From the NCBI GenBank assembly GCA_964642165.1, contig CAZXOC010000001.1:18119-82118 (forward strand): a stretch of 64,000 nt of DNA, written 5' to 3'. Below the pieces are notes generated by a model. That model worked only from the letters and a program-made list of their open reading frames with translations, searched no databases and had not been told where the DNA came from. The position numbers and the translations under genes were made by a program. The stretch is from CAYRVX01 sp964642165. GTDB taxonomy: Bacteria; Planctomycetota; Phycisphaerae; SM23-33. Shown here piece after piece: positions 47,684 through 56,098 of the stretch (positions within the stretch are counted from its first letter, which is position 1; each line of letters starts with the position of its first letter).

Positions 47684-49663
47684 CTACTTGATGGCCTTCA
47701 GCGCGGCGGCGGCCCGTCCCTTCAGCCGCCGGGAGCGGGCCTTGTCGACCGCCACCTGGAGCGCCTGGCGGCGCTGCTCCTTGGAGGCGCCCTTCAGGTC
47801 TTTCCGGCCGGCGAGGCTGACGATGGCCGAGCACGCCTCCTCGGCGACGCCCCGGTCGCTCGCGAGGCCGACGAGGATCTCCAGCGCCTCGGCGGCCCGG
47901 ATGTTCCGGAGCACCGAGACCACCAGCCGCTTCTCCTCCACGCGCCGGGCCAGCGGCACGACGTCCCGGGCCTTGGCGAGCCGGTCGGCGTCGCTGAGCT
48001 TCCGGGACCGCTGGAGGTACTGCAGGTACCCGCGGAGACCGAGCACCTGGTGGGCCACCTTCTTGCCCGACTTGGCCAGCGCCAGGAGCGGCTCGGCCAG
48101 GCCGGCGTCCTCCGGCCACTTGCTCGGCCAGTTCGACAGCATCCGCACGGCTTCGTCCCGGACGGCCTCGTCCTTGTCCTCGAGGGCGGGCTTCACGGCG
48201 GCCAGGGCGTCGGGTCCGCCGGCGGCGGCCAGCGCGTGCAGCGCGACGATGCGCAGGGCGCCGCTGTCGCTCCGCGTCAGGGGCAGGAGGTGCGGCACGC
48301 AGGCCGCTCCGCCGCGGACGCTGACGGCCGTCAGCGCCTTCTCGATGCCCGCTTGCTCCTTGGCGTCCGAGGTCTTCCGGAGGACCCGCACGAGGTCCGC
48401 GGCCTGCGGGGTTCCGCCGAGAATGCCGATGGCGGCCACGGCCGCGCCGCGAACGCCCGCGTCGGCGTCCTCGGCGTACCGCACGATCGCGGGCAGCGCC
48501 GCGGCGATCTGCCGCCGCCCGGCCAGCTCCAGCAGGACCTGACGCGCCTTCGCCGGCGCCTTCGGCAGGCGGGCCAGGATGTCCGCGTCCACGCCCTCGC
48601 CGGGCAGCCTCGCCCACGTCGCCTTCGCGGCGGCCGCCACCCTGTCGTCGGCGTCGAGCGCCCCCTCGAGCAGCACCGGCGCGCACGAGGCGTTGCCCAG
48701 GCGCTCCAGCACGCCGATCGCCACGATCCGCGTGTCGGCGGGCCCGCGCCGCGCCGCGTCGAGCATGGCGGGCAGGGCCTTGGCGTCCCCGCGGTCGGCC
48801 AGGGCCGCCAGCAGCAGGACCTGGCGCGGCGGCCTGGCCCGGCCGATCTCGCCCACCAGCGCCCCGGTCACGTCGCCGCCGGCCAGCTCCCGGGCCGTTC
48901 GCAGCGCCAGGCTGAAGCGGGCCTTGTCCGGCGACCGCAACTGCTCGACGAGCAGCGGCACGCCGGCGGGGCCCCGCGCGAGGATCGCCCCGCGCGTCGC
49001 CTCGAGGCGTCTCTGGGGGGGGACGTCCGCCTTGCGGACGGTGTCGTAGAGCGTGACGGCCTCGGCGGCGCTGCCCTCGGCGAGGAACCGTTCGGCGCAC
49101 AGGACGCAGCCGTAGGCGACGGCCGATCGAGCGCCGGCGGGGGCCGTCGCGAGGGACGGCTTGAGGGCGTTGGCGGCCCGGTCGCCGCCGATCCGCCCGA
49201 GCGCTTCGGCCGCCGCCGAGGCGACGCCCGCGTCGGGGTCCTTCAGGCGCTGCGCGAGGGCGTCGACGGCCCGGGCGTCGCGCCGCACGCCGATCGAGTT
49301 GATCACGCCGATCAGCAGGCGGCCCTTGAGCTTGCCCACCGCGTCGCGCAGCGCCTCGTCCGCCGCCGGGCCGGGAATCGCCTCCAAGGCGATCCGCGCC
49401 CAGGACGCCAGCTCCTTGTCCGGCAGCAGGGCGGCCAGCGCGGGGACGGCGGCCTTGGAGCCGTAGATGGCCAGTTGCTTGCAGGGGATCGCCTTGTCCT
49501 TCGCCGGCGCGTTGGACTCCAGCACGCCGATGAGCTGGCGTTCCTTCTCGCGGGCGGCCCTCTTCCTGTCGGCGGGGGCGGCGGAGGCGCGGGCGGCCGG
49601 CATGGCAGAGGCCACGGCCGCGGCCGCAACGGTGTAGGCTACGAGAGAGCGGATGGTACGCAT
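47684..49663 (-). CDS. exported HEAT-repeat protein
   Basis: A 659-residue protein; the ATG at 49663 follows AGGAGAAGG, an excellent ribosome site. A signal peptide (ending RASAAPA, about residue 29) is followed by HEAT/armadillo-type helical repeats to the end (for example AVPALAALLPDKELASWARI, AGVASAAAEALGRIGG, DAGVRGAAVAAIGILGG, EAVRDEAVRMLSNW). There is no catalytic motif. The next gene upstream, a Gfo/Idh/MocA oxidoreductase, ends 47 bases before it and is probably in the same transcript. HEAT solenoids usually serve as binding scaffolds; this pairing with a secreted oxidoreductase is common in planctomycetes but unexplained. Confidence 0.85.
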   Translation of the reverse strand: MRTIRSLVAYTVAAAAVASAMPAARASAAPADRKRAAREKERQLIGVLESNAPAKDKAIPCKQLAIYGSKAAVPALAALLPDKELASWARIALEAIPGPAADEALRDAVGKLKGRLLIGVINSIGVRRDARAVDALAQRLKDPDAGVASAAAEALGRIGGDRAANALKPSLATAPAGARSAVAYGCVLCAERFLAEGSAAEAVTLYDTVRKADVPPQRRLEATRGAILARGPAGVPLLVEQLRSPDKARFSLALRTARELAGGDVTGALVGEIGRARPPRQVLLLAALADRGDAKALPAMLDAARRGPADTRIVAIGVLERLGNASCAPVLLEGALDADDRVAAAAKATWARLPGEGVDADILARLPKAPAKARQVLLELAGRRQIAAALPAIVRYAEDADAGVRGAAVAAIGILGGTPQAADLVRVLRKTSDAKEQAGIEKALTAVSVRGGAACVPHLLPLTRSDSGALRIVALHALAAAGGPDALAAVKPALEDKDEAVRDEAVRMLSNWPSKWPEDAGLAEPLLALAKSGKKVAHQVLGLRGYLQYLQRSRKLSDADRLAKARDVVPLARRVEEKRLVVSVLRNIRAAEALEILVGLASDRGVAEEACSAIVSLAGRKDLKGASKEQRRQALQVAVDKARSRRLKGRAAAALKAIK

Positions 49664-49710
49664 CGTCCTTCTCCTGGTCTTCAGGCGAGTGCTTGGGGGA
49701 TTCCTGGACG

Positions 49711-50994
49711 CTACAGCCGCCACGGCTCGCGGATCGCCTCCGACCGCAGCCGGTTGGCTTCCTCGTCGCCGACGAACTCGTTCTTCCCGGGGTCGTAGGT
49801 GAGCTTGCGGTTCAGGAAGATGGCGATGTTGGCGCCGTGGCAGGCGATGTGCGTGTAGCAGGCCACCTCGTGGTTGGCGCGGGGCAGCCCGCGCGTCTTG
49901 ACGCAGTTGAAGAAGTCGCGGACGTGGTTGTTCGCCGGGTAGCCGCCGACCTTCTTGCCCTTGCCGACGAGGAGCTTCGGCGAGCTCGTCACGACGTCGC
50001 CGTTGTCGCCCGCCTCCACCCAGCCGGTGGTGCCCTCGAACCGCACCGGGCAGGAGCCCAGCCCCAGCCAGCCCCCTCCCCGCATGACCAGCTTCACGCC
50101 GTTGGCGTAGCGGGCGGTCGCCTGGCCGCCGGCCGGCGGGTAGTACTCCACCGGGGCCGTGCGATCCGCGTCGTTGGCCCACTGGCAGAGGTCCACGCAG
50201 TGGGAGCCCCACTCCAGCACGCCCCCGCCGACCATCCCCCCGCCTTTCTCGAAGTTGAAGCCGTTGAGGTGCCGGCGGTTGTACGGTCGCCAGGCCGCCG
50301 GGCCCAGGTACAGGTCCCAGTTCACCTCCTTCGTGGGCGGCTCGGGCTCCGGCGGCGCCCAGCCGCTCATCTTCGTTCCCATCCCGCCGGGGTGGGCATG
50401 GAGCGTCTGGAGCTTGCCGAGCCTCCCGCTGCGGGCCAGGTCCACGGCGTAGGCGAAGCCCGGCAGGTTCCGCCGCTGCATGCCGCCCTGGAAGACGCGC
50501 CCGGTCCGCCGGAACGTGGCCGCCAGCTCCAGGCTCTGCGCGATGTTCTTCGTGCAGGGCTTCTCGCAGTAGACGTCCTTGCCGGCCTTGGCCGCGATGA
50601 TCGAGAGCGTCGCGTGCCAGTTCGGGCCCGTGGCGATCAGCACCGCGTCGAGGTCCCGGCGGGCCAGCAGCTCGTGGTAGTCGATGTACGTGACGCAGTC
50701 CTTGTTGCCGTACTTGGCGTCGACGCGCTGCTTGGCGCGATCGCGGCGCGACCGCCGCACGTCGCAGACGGCCACGCACCGCACGTCCGGCTCCCACAGC
50801 ATGCAGCCGAGCACGTAGGAGCCCCTGCCGCCGATGCCGATGGCGCCGAGCGTGATCCGCTCGCTGGGGGCCACGACGCCGCCCTTGCCCAGCGCGGCCG
50901 CCCGAACGATGCTCGGGGCCGCCAGCACGCCGCCGGCCTGGACCGCGGCTCGCAGGAACCGCCGCCGAGTAAGGTGCACTGCCTTCTTGGACAT
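49711..50994 (-). CDS. Tat-exported Gfo/Idh/MocA-family oxidoreductase
   Basis: A 427-residue protein; the ATG at 50994 follows AGGAGACCAGGGA. The N-terminus is a clear twin-arginine signal (TRRRFLRAAVQAGG, about residues 9-22). The Rossmann domain follows (ITLGAIGIGGRGSYVLGC, with GxGxxG-like glycines), then the dinucleotide-domain signature CEKPCTKN with the usual lysine, and a C-terminal alpha/beta domain with GGGVLEWGSHCVDLCQW, including the conserved His region. These enzymes oxidise or reduce sugars and inositols with bound NAD(P), and Tat export is typical of planctomycete members. The sugar substrate is not known. It heads the minus-strand gene run and is divergent from the PQQ-propeller gene at 51423. 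Confidence 0.93.
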   Translation of the reverse strand: MSKKAVHLTRRRFLRAAVQAGGVLAAPSIVRAAALGKGGVVAPSERITLGAIGIGGRGSYVLGCMLWEPDVRCVAVCDVRRSRRDRAKQRVDAKYGNKDCVTYIDYHELLARRDLDAVLIATGPNWHATLSIIAAKAGKDVYCEKPCTKNIAQSLELAATFRRTGRVFQGGMQRRNLPGFAYAVDLARSGRLGKLQTLHAHPGGMGTKMSGWAPPEPEPPTKEVNWDLYLGPAAWRPYNRRHLNGFNFEKGGGMVGGGVLEWGSHCVDLCQWANDADRTAPVEYYPPAGGQATARYANGVKLVMRGGGWLGLGSCPVRFEGTTGWVEAGDNGDVVTSSPKLLVGKGKKVGGYPANNHVRDFFNCVKTRGLPRANHEVACYTHIACHGANIAIFLNRKLTYDPGKNEFVGDEEANRLRSEAIREPWRL

Positions 50995-51422
50995 TCCCTG
51001 GTCTCCTGTCTGCCTTCGCCCTTGCCTGTCTCGCCGGCCGCCCGAAGCGGCCCGCGGAAGCGGCGGGCAGCCAACGCCTCCCCGCCGCAGGTCCCACGTA
51101 CCGGATCGCCATCCGCCGAGCAAGCCTCTGCCCGCGGGGACCTGATCCTCAAACCGGCTCGGGGCGGGGACGTATCGGATGACTTCGGCGCCTGGGGATC
51201 GCCGCCACCCTCGCGAAAGCCCCCGAACGCGCCGCGCCCTCAGGACCCGCGGCGCCGACCGGGGCCTGCAGGAACGAGGAAGCGACACGGCGTCCCGTCC
51301 CATCTCCTGCCTTCCTGGACGGCCCCATCGGACGCCCGGCCGGCGGGTCGGTTGATCCCGGGGGGGCAGGCGGGTACGCTGTCTCCGTCGTGCATCGGCA
51401 CGCCGGATAGGGAGTCAAACGA
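50995..51422. other. non-coding divergent spacer
   Basis: 428 bases between the divergent oxidoreductase and PQQ-propeller genes. Apart from the candidate promoter at 51352-51380 I see no gene, repeat or RNA in it; the short frames here look random. Confidence 0.5.
51352..51380 (+). promoter_or_regulatory. candidate sigma70-type promoter of the methyltransferase-PQQ gene
   Basis: TTGATC at 51352-51357 and TACGCT at 51375-51380 with a 17-base spacer; each is a partial match. The predicted start near 51387 gives a leader of about 36 bases before ATG 51423. Confidence 0.4.
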
Positions 51423-51504
51423 ATGAACGGACGACAAGGGATGCGGCTTGGGGCGGGGGCGGCGGCCTGTCTCGCCTGCGCTGTCAGCGCGTTCGGAGCG
51501 GAGC
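51423..51504 (+). CDS. methyltransferase-PQQ propeller protein, signal-peptide fragment before the gap
   Basis: 27 codons up to the N run. ATG 51423 opens a signal peptide (MNGRQGMRLG, then a small-residue hydrophobic run ending AVSAFGAE). The in-frame ATG at 51441 is an alternative start. The main body resumes at 51605. The lost part should hold the beginning of the methyltransferase-like domain. Confidence 0.7.
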
Positions 51505-51604
51505 NNNNNNNNNNNNNNNNNNNNNNNNNNNNNNNNNNNNNNNNNNNNNNNNNNNNNNNNNNNNNNNNNNNNNNNNNNNNNNNNNNNNNNNNNNNNNNNN
51601 NNNN
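51505..51604. other. assembly gap, true size unknown
   Basis: A 100-N placeholder with no sequence shared between its edges, so real sequence is missing. Confidence 0.9.
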
Positions 51605-53704
51605 CGCTGCCGTATGCGGACAACCTGGCGAACCTCCTCGTCGCGGAGGACCGCGGGCGCGTCGCGATGGACGAGATTCTGCGCGTCCTGGCCCCCGGCG
51701 GGGTCGCGTACGTGAAGGGCGCGGGCGGCTGGCGGAAGACCGTCAAGCCGCGCCCGGGCGACATCGACGAGTGGTCGCATTACCTGCACGACGCGGGGAA
51801 CAACGCCGTGGCGAGGGATCGCGTGGTGGGCCCGCCGCGCAGGCTCCAGTGGGTGGCCCCGCCGCTGTGGCTTCGGAGCCACGAGACGGCCTCGGGCGTC
51901 CAGGCGCAGGTCGCGGCGGGGGGGAGGCTGTTCTACATCTTCGACGAGGGCCTCGTCGGGATCACGGACGAGCGCCTGCCGGGACGGTGGTCCGTCGTCT
52001 GCCGGGACGCCTTCAACGGGAAGCTGCTCTGGAAGCGTCCGCTGCCGAACTGGGGCTGGCGCGAGTGGGCCCGCTCGCGGTTCGAGGGGAAGGACTGGAC
52101 GGCCCTGCGGGCCGCGCGCGTCTCCGCGCCGGTCGAGGTGCAGCGCCGCCTGGTCGCCGACGGCGAGCGGCTGTACGCCACGCTCGGCTTTCGGGCCCCG
52201 CTTTCCATCCTGGAAGCCGCGACGGGCAAGCTGCTGGCGACCGTGAAGGAGACCCGGCCGACGCACGAGGTCCTCGTGAGCGACGGCATCGCCGTGGCGC
52301 ACGTGAAGGAGGCGCCCGCGCCCGCGGCCGGGCGCCGGGGCCGGGCGCCGAGCAGTCCCTCCACGCTCGTCGCGGTGAAGGGCGATACGGGCAAGGTCCT
52401 GTGGCGGCGGCAGGCCGGCGGGTCGATCCGCGACCTCTTCGTCGCCATCGACGACGGGAGGGTGTTCTACGTCGCCGGCACGACACTCGTGTGCCGCGGA
52501 CTGAAGACGGGCGAGGAGCTCTGGCGGGCGCAGGCCAAGACGCCCCGCGGCAGGACGCTCGTGGCCGCCGGCGGGGTGGTGCTCATCCTGGGCGGCACGA
52601 CGCTGGAGTCCTACGATGCCGCCGACGGCAAGCTGCTCTGGCACAACAAGGTGCCTCCTCGCTCCGGCGGGGAGGGCCCGGACCTGTTCGTCGTGGACGG
52701 GGTGGTCTGGCCGGGCATGATCCCCATCGACGCCGGCGGCAAGCCCACGCGCAAGAGCGAGCGCGCGTTGGCGATCGGCTTCGACGTCCGCACGGGCGAG
52801 CGGACCCGGCGGGTCGTCGTGGACAACTTCCGCAGCCCGGAGCATCACCACCGGTGCTACCGGAACAAGGCCACCAGCCGCTACATCATCAGCGGCATGG
52901 AGGGCGTGGAGTTCCTGGACCTCCGGTCCAGCGGGCACTCGCAGAACAACTGGCTCCGCGGCGCGTGCAAGGAAGGGATCATGCCGTGCCACGGGCTGCT
53001 CTACGTCCCGGCGGACCAGTGCTTCTGCCAGCCCGGGGGCAAGCTGCTCGGCTACGCGGCCGTCGCGCCGCAGTCCGCGCAGCCCGCGCCGGACGTCCCC
53101 GACGCCCGGCGCCTCCACAAGGGCCCCGCCTACGGCCAGGCCGGCGATCCGAAGGCGGCGAGACGTCATGAGGGGGACTGGCCCACGTATCGCCACGACC
53201 CCCAGCGTCACGGCAGCACGACGGCGGCCGTGGCGGCCAACGTCTCCCCGTCCTGGCGGGCGAAGGTCGGCGGCAGGCTGACCGCGCCCGTGCTCGCCGG
53301 CGGCAGGCTGCTCGTCGCGTCGATCGACGCGCACACGGTGCACGCCCTGGACGCGGCGTCCGGGAAGGAGTTGTGGCGCTTCACCGCCGCGGGACGCGTC
53401 GACTCGCCGCCGACCGTTCACCGGGGCCTCGTGCTGTTCGGTTCGAGGGACGGGCGAGTCTACTGCCTGCGGCACAGGGACGGCGCGCTGGTGTGGCGGT
53501 TCCTCGCGGCGCCTCGCGACCGCAGGATCGCGAGCTTCGATCAGATCGAGTCCGCCTGGCCGGTGCACGGCAGCGTGCTGGTGCGGGAGGGCATCGCCTA
53601 CTTCGCGGCCGGGCGGTCGTCGTACCTCGACGGCGGCATCCGCCTGTACGGCGTCGAGCCCGCCACGGGGAGAATCCGCCACACGGGGCGCCTGGCGGGC
53701 CCGC
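51605..53704 (+). CDS. methyltransferase-like / PQQ beta-propeller protein, main part
   Basis: Starts inside the tail of a class I methyltransferase-like domain: LPYADNLANLLVAED and MDEILRVLAPGGVAYVKG are the post-motif strand and the common RVLxPGG turn. A linker, DIDEWSHYLHDAGNNAVARD, leads into PQQ-type propeller blades with repeated A(A/T)GKxLW patterns (NGKLLWKRPLPNWGW, TGKVLWRRQAGGS, DGKLLWHNK, SGKELWRF). The order and the DEWSHYLHD linker match a planctomycete family normally annotated as PQQ-binding-like repeat proteins. Whether it binds PQQ or methylates anything is untested. The frame runs into a second N run that is an assembly artefact and continues at 53805. Confidence 0.85.
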
Positions 53705-53859
53705 NNNNNNNNNNNNNNNNNNNNNNNNNNNNNNNNNNNNNNNNNNNNNNNNNNNNNNNNNNNNNNNNNNNNNNNNNNNNNNNNNNNNNNNNNNNNNNNN
53801 NNNNGGCGTCGAGCCCGCCACGGGGAGAATCCGCCACACGGGGCGCCTGGCGGGCCCGC
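53650..53859. other. assembly join: second 100-N run flanked by an identical 55-base duplicate
   Basis: Bases 53650-53704 equal 53805-53859. As at 17610, removing 100 N plus one copy (155 bases) makes the two reading frames continuous. The gene is therefore not broken here. Confidence 0.9.
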
Positions 53860-54782
53860 ACCGGCGGGTCGACGGGCAGCGCGACGTGGCCTTCTACGTG
53901 CCGGGCGCGAACTGCGACGTCCTCGTCAGCGAGGGCGACCACGTGTTCATGCGGCAGAAGCGGCTCACGCCGGCGTTGCGGGAGGTCGCCCCGAAGGTCC
54001 TGTCGTCCAAGGGCGAGGCGGACGTCGGCCTGCACGTCTTCTCGACGGCGAGCCTGCTGGACGGCTCGTGGTACAACCGCACGTTCTGGATGTACTCCAA
54101 GCGTTGGCCCGGTTTCCAGCTCGCCAACCAGGCCCCCAAGACGGGCCAGCTTCTGGTCGTCGACGACCGCGCCACCTACGCGGTGCGGGTCTTCTATCGC
54201 CGCAACGTCCACAGCACCATGTTCTTCCCGGGCAGGGAGGGGTACCTCCTGTTCGCGGACCGCAACGCCAACGAGCCGCAGATCGTCGGCGAGCCGGGCT
54301 CCCGCCCGCCGATGAAGTGGCTGCCGCAATCGGACTACTCCCGGGGGCGCGGCGGCCAGATGATGAAGCTGGGCAGCCAGGCCTTCGGCAAAGACAAGCT
54401 CATCGGCTACAGCCGCGCCGAGGCGCCCCTGTGGACGCTCTGGGTGCCCGTGCGCGTCCGGGCGATGGTCAAGACGCGCGACGTCCTCTTCGCCGCCGGC
54501 CCGCCGGATGTCTACGATCCCGACGACCCGTTCGCGGCCTTCGAGGGACGCAAGGGCGCCGTGCTGCTGGCCGTGTCCGCCGGGCAGGGCAAGAAGCTCG
54601 CCGAGCGCAAGCTCGACGCGCCCCCCGTGTTCGACGGCATGATTGCCTCGGCGGGCCGCCTGTTCGTGTCGCTGACCGACGGGACGGTCGCCTGCCTCGC
54701 CGGCCGGGAGCCCGTCGCCGCGGCCCCGACCGACCACCTTACGCAGGGCGAAGCCGGGCCCTCGGCACGGCCGAAAAAGTAG
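53805..54782 (+). CDS. methyltransferase-like / PQQ beta-propeller protein, C-terminal part
   Basis: 326 codons; the first 18 repeat the end of the preceding part because of the assembly duplication (GVEPATGRIRHTGRLAGP). The rest is the closing section of the propeller protein, with no clear further PQQ blades at first (WYNRTFWMYSKRWPGFQL, REGYLLFADRNANEP) and a last blade-like stretch (AGQGKKLAERKLDAPPVFDG, LFVSLTDGTVACLAG). It ends in a short polar tail. An M24 peptidase gene begins 51 bases later on the same strand. Confidence 0.82.
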   Translation, partial: GVEPATGRIRHTGRLAGPHRRVDGQRDVAFYVPGANCDVLVSEGDHVFMRQKRLTPALREVAPKVLSSKGEADVGLHVFSTASLLDGSWYNRTFWMYSKRWPGFQLANQAPKTGQLLVVDDRATYAVRVFYRRNVHSTMFFPGREGYLLFADRNANEPQIVGEPGSRPPMKWLPQSDYSRGRGGQMMKLGSQAFGKDKLIGYSRAEAPLWTLWVPVRVRAMVKTRDVLFAAGPPDVYDPDDPFAAFEGRKGAVLLAVSAGQGKKLAERKLDAPPVFDGMIASAGRLFVSLTDGTVACLAGREPVAAAPTDHLTQGEAGPSARPKK

Positions 54783-54833
54783 CCTGACCCCTTTTTTGCC
54801 GCCCCGTTGCTGCCCTTGCCGGAGCCGTGGAAG

Positions 54834-55976
54834 ATGGACTACGCGAGACGACTGACCGGGCTGCACGAGCAGATGCAGCGGCACGGGCTCGCGCTGGTGG
54901 CGTACGGCCCCTCCGCGGACTTCCAGTACCTGACGGGGCTGCGGCTCGACTGGCGATCCGACGCCGACGAGGGCCGATCCGCCGCCGCGGTCTTCGTGCC
55001 GGCCGGTGCCGAGCCCGTCCTTGTCCTGCCGGAAGCCGGCGGCGAGCTTGGGCCGGATAGCTGGATCACGGAGGTCCGGACCTTCGAGGCGGGCGCGGAC
55101 ACCGACGGGCTGCTCCGTCAAATCCGGCGTGACATCGACGCGACAGGCGGCGGGATCGCGCTGGGCAAGGGCCTGAGCGATTGCTGGGCGGCGGGCCTGC
55201 GGGCGCCGGCGGGCGCCGCGGAGGTCCGCGAAGCCGCGGGACTGATGGACGCCCTGCGGATGATCAAGGAGCCGGAGGAAGTGGAGCGGCTCCGCCGTGT
55301 CGCCCGGCTCACCGACGAGGTCTTCGAGGCCGTCGTCGGTCGCGTCCGGGAGGGGATCACCCAGCCCGAGCTGGAGGAGGAGATCGAGCGGGAGGGAAGG
55401 CGGCTCGGCGCGTCGGGCGTCTCGTTCTCCCCGACGGTGATCTTCACCAAGTCCGGCTCGGAGCCGGCACCCGAGCCGTTCGTCTACCCGAGGGACGAGG
55501 GCCTCGTGGCCGGGACGTCCGTCGCCTTCGACATGGGCTTCGTGATGGACGGCTACTGTTCCGACTTCGGGCGAAGCCTGTACTTCGGCAGCGCCCCCGA
55601 CGACGTCCGCGGGGCGTACGAGGCCCTCCAGCAGAGCGTCGTCGAGACGGTGGGCGCGATGCGCGACGGCGGCATGCGGCTGTGCGACCTGTTCCCCGCC
55701 GTCGAGCGGGCGCTGGACGAGCGCGGATACGGCGACTACCTGCGGGCGCGCCTGCCCGGGAAGGTGCTGGGGCACAACATCGGCGTCGACGTCCACGAGG
55801 ACCCGTGGATTGCCCCCGCATGCCGCGAGCCGCTCCGGGCGAACATGGTCATGGCCCTGGAGCCCAAGCTCTGGCGCTCCGGCGAGTACTACCTGCGAGT
55901 CGAGGACATCGTGCGGGTCGGCGAGACCGGCTCGGAGTTCCTGACGACCTTCGACAGGAACGTGTTCGAGCTGTAG
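54834..55976 (+). CDS. M24-family metallopeptidase (Xaa-Pro aminopeptidase-like)
   Basis: A 380-residue protein. The ATG at 54834 with GGAG 8 bases upstream is preferred over a TTG at 54807. An N-terminal creatinase-type domain (about 1-145: LVAYGPSADFQYLTGLRLDW, VFVPAGAEPVLVLPE) precedes the pita-bread catalytic domain. Metal ligands are visible: two aspartates in VAFDMGFVMDGYCSDFGRSL, a histidine in LGHNIGVDVHEDPW and glutamates in MALEPKLW and RVEDIVRV. No signal peptide is seen, so it is cytoplasmic. Such enzymes remove residues before proline in peptides. All five ligands are kept, so activity is expected. Confidence 0.92.
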   Translation: MDYARRLTGLHEQMQRHGLALVAYGPSADFQYLTGLRLDWRSDADEGRSAAAVFVPAGAEPVLVLPEAGGELGPDSWITEVRTFEAGADTDGLLRQIRRDIDATGGGIALGKGLSDCWAAGLRAPAGAAEVREAAGLMDALRMIKEPEEVERLRRVARLTDEVFEAVVGRVREGITQPELEEEIEREGRRLGASGVSFSPTVIFTKSGSEPAPEPFVYPRDEGLVAGTSVAFDMGFVMDGYCSDFGRSLYFGSAPDDVRGAYEALQQSVVETVGAMRDGGMRLCDLFPAVERALDERGYGDYLRARLPGKVLGHNIGVDVHEDPWIAPACREPLRANMVMALEPKLWRSGEYYLRVEDIVRVGETGSEFLTTFDRNVFEL

Positions 55977-56098
55977 GCGCCGCCAGAGAGCCCTCGCCGC
56001 CAGAAGCGCCCTGCAGCGCCGTCGCCGGGGTCATCGTGTGCGGGGCCGCCGTCCGTCAGGCCAACGAGGTCGCTCGGCGCCTCCGTCCCCTTTTTCGT

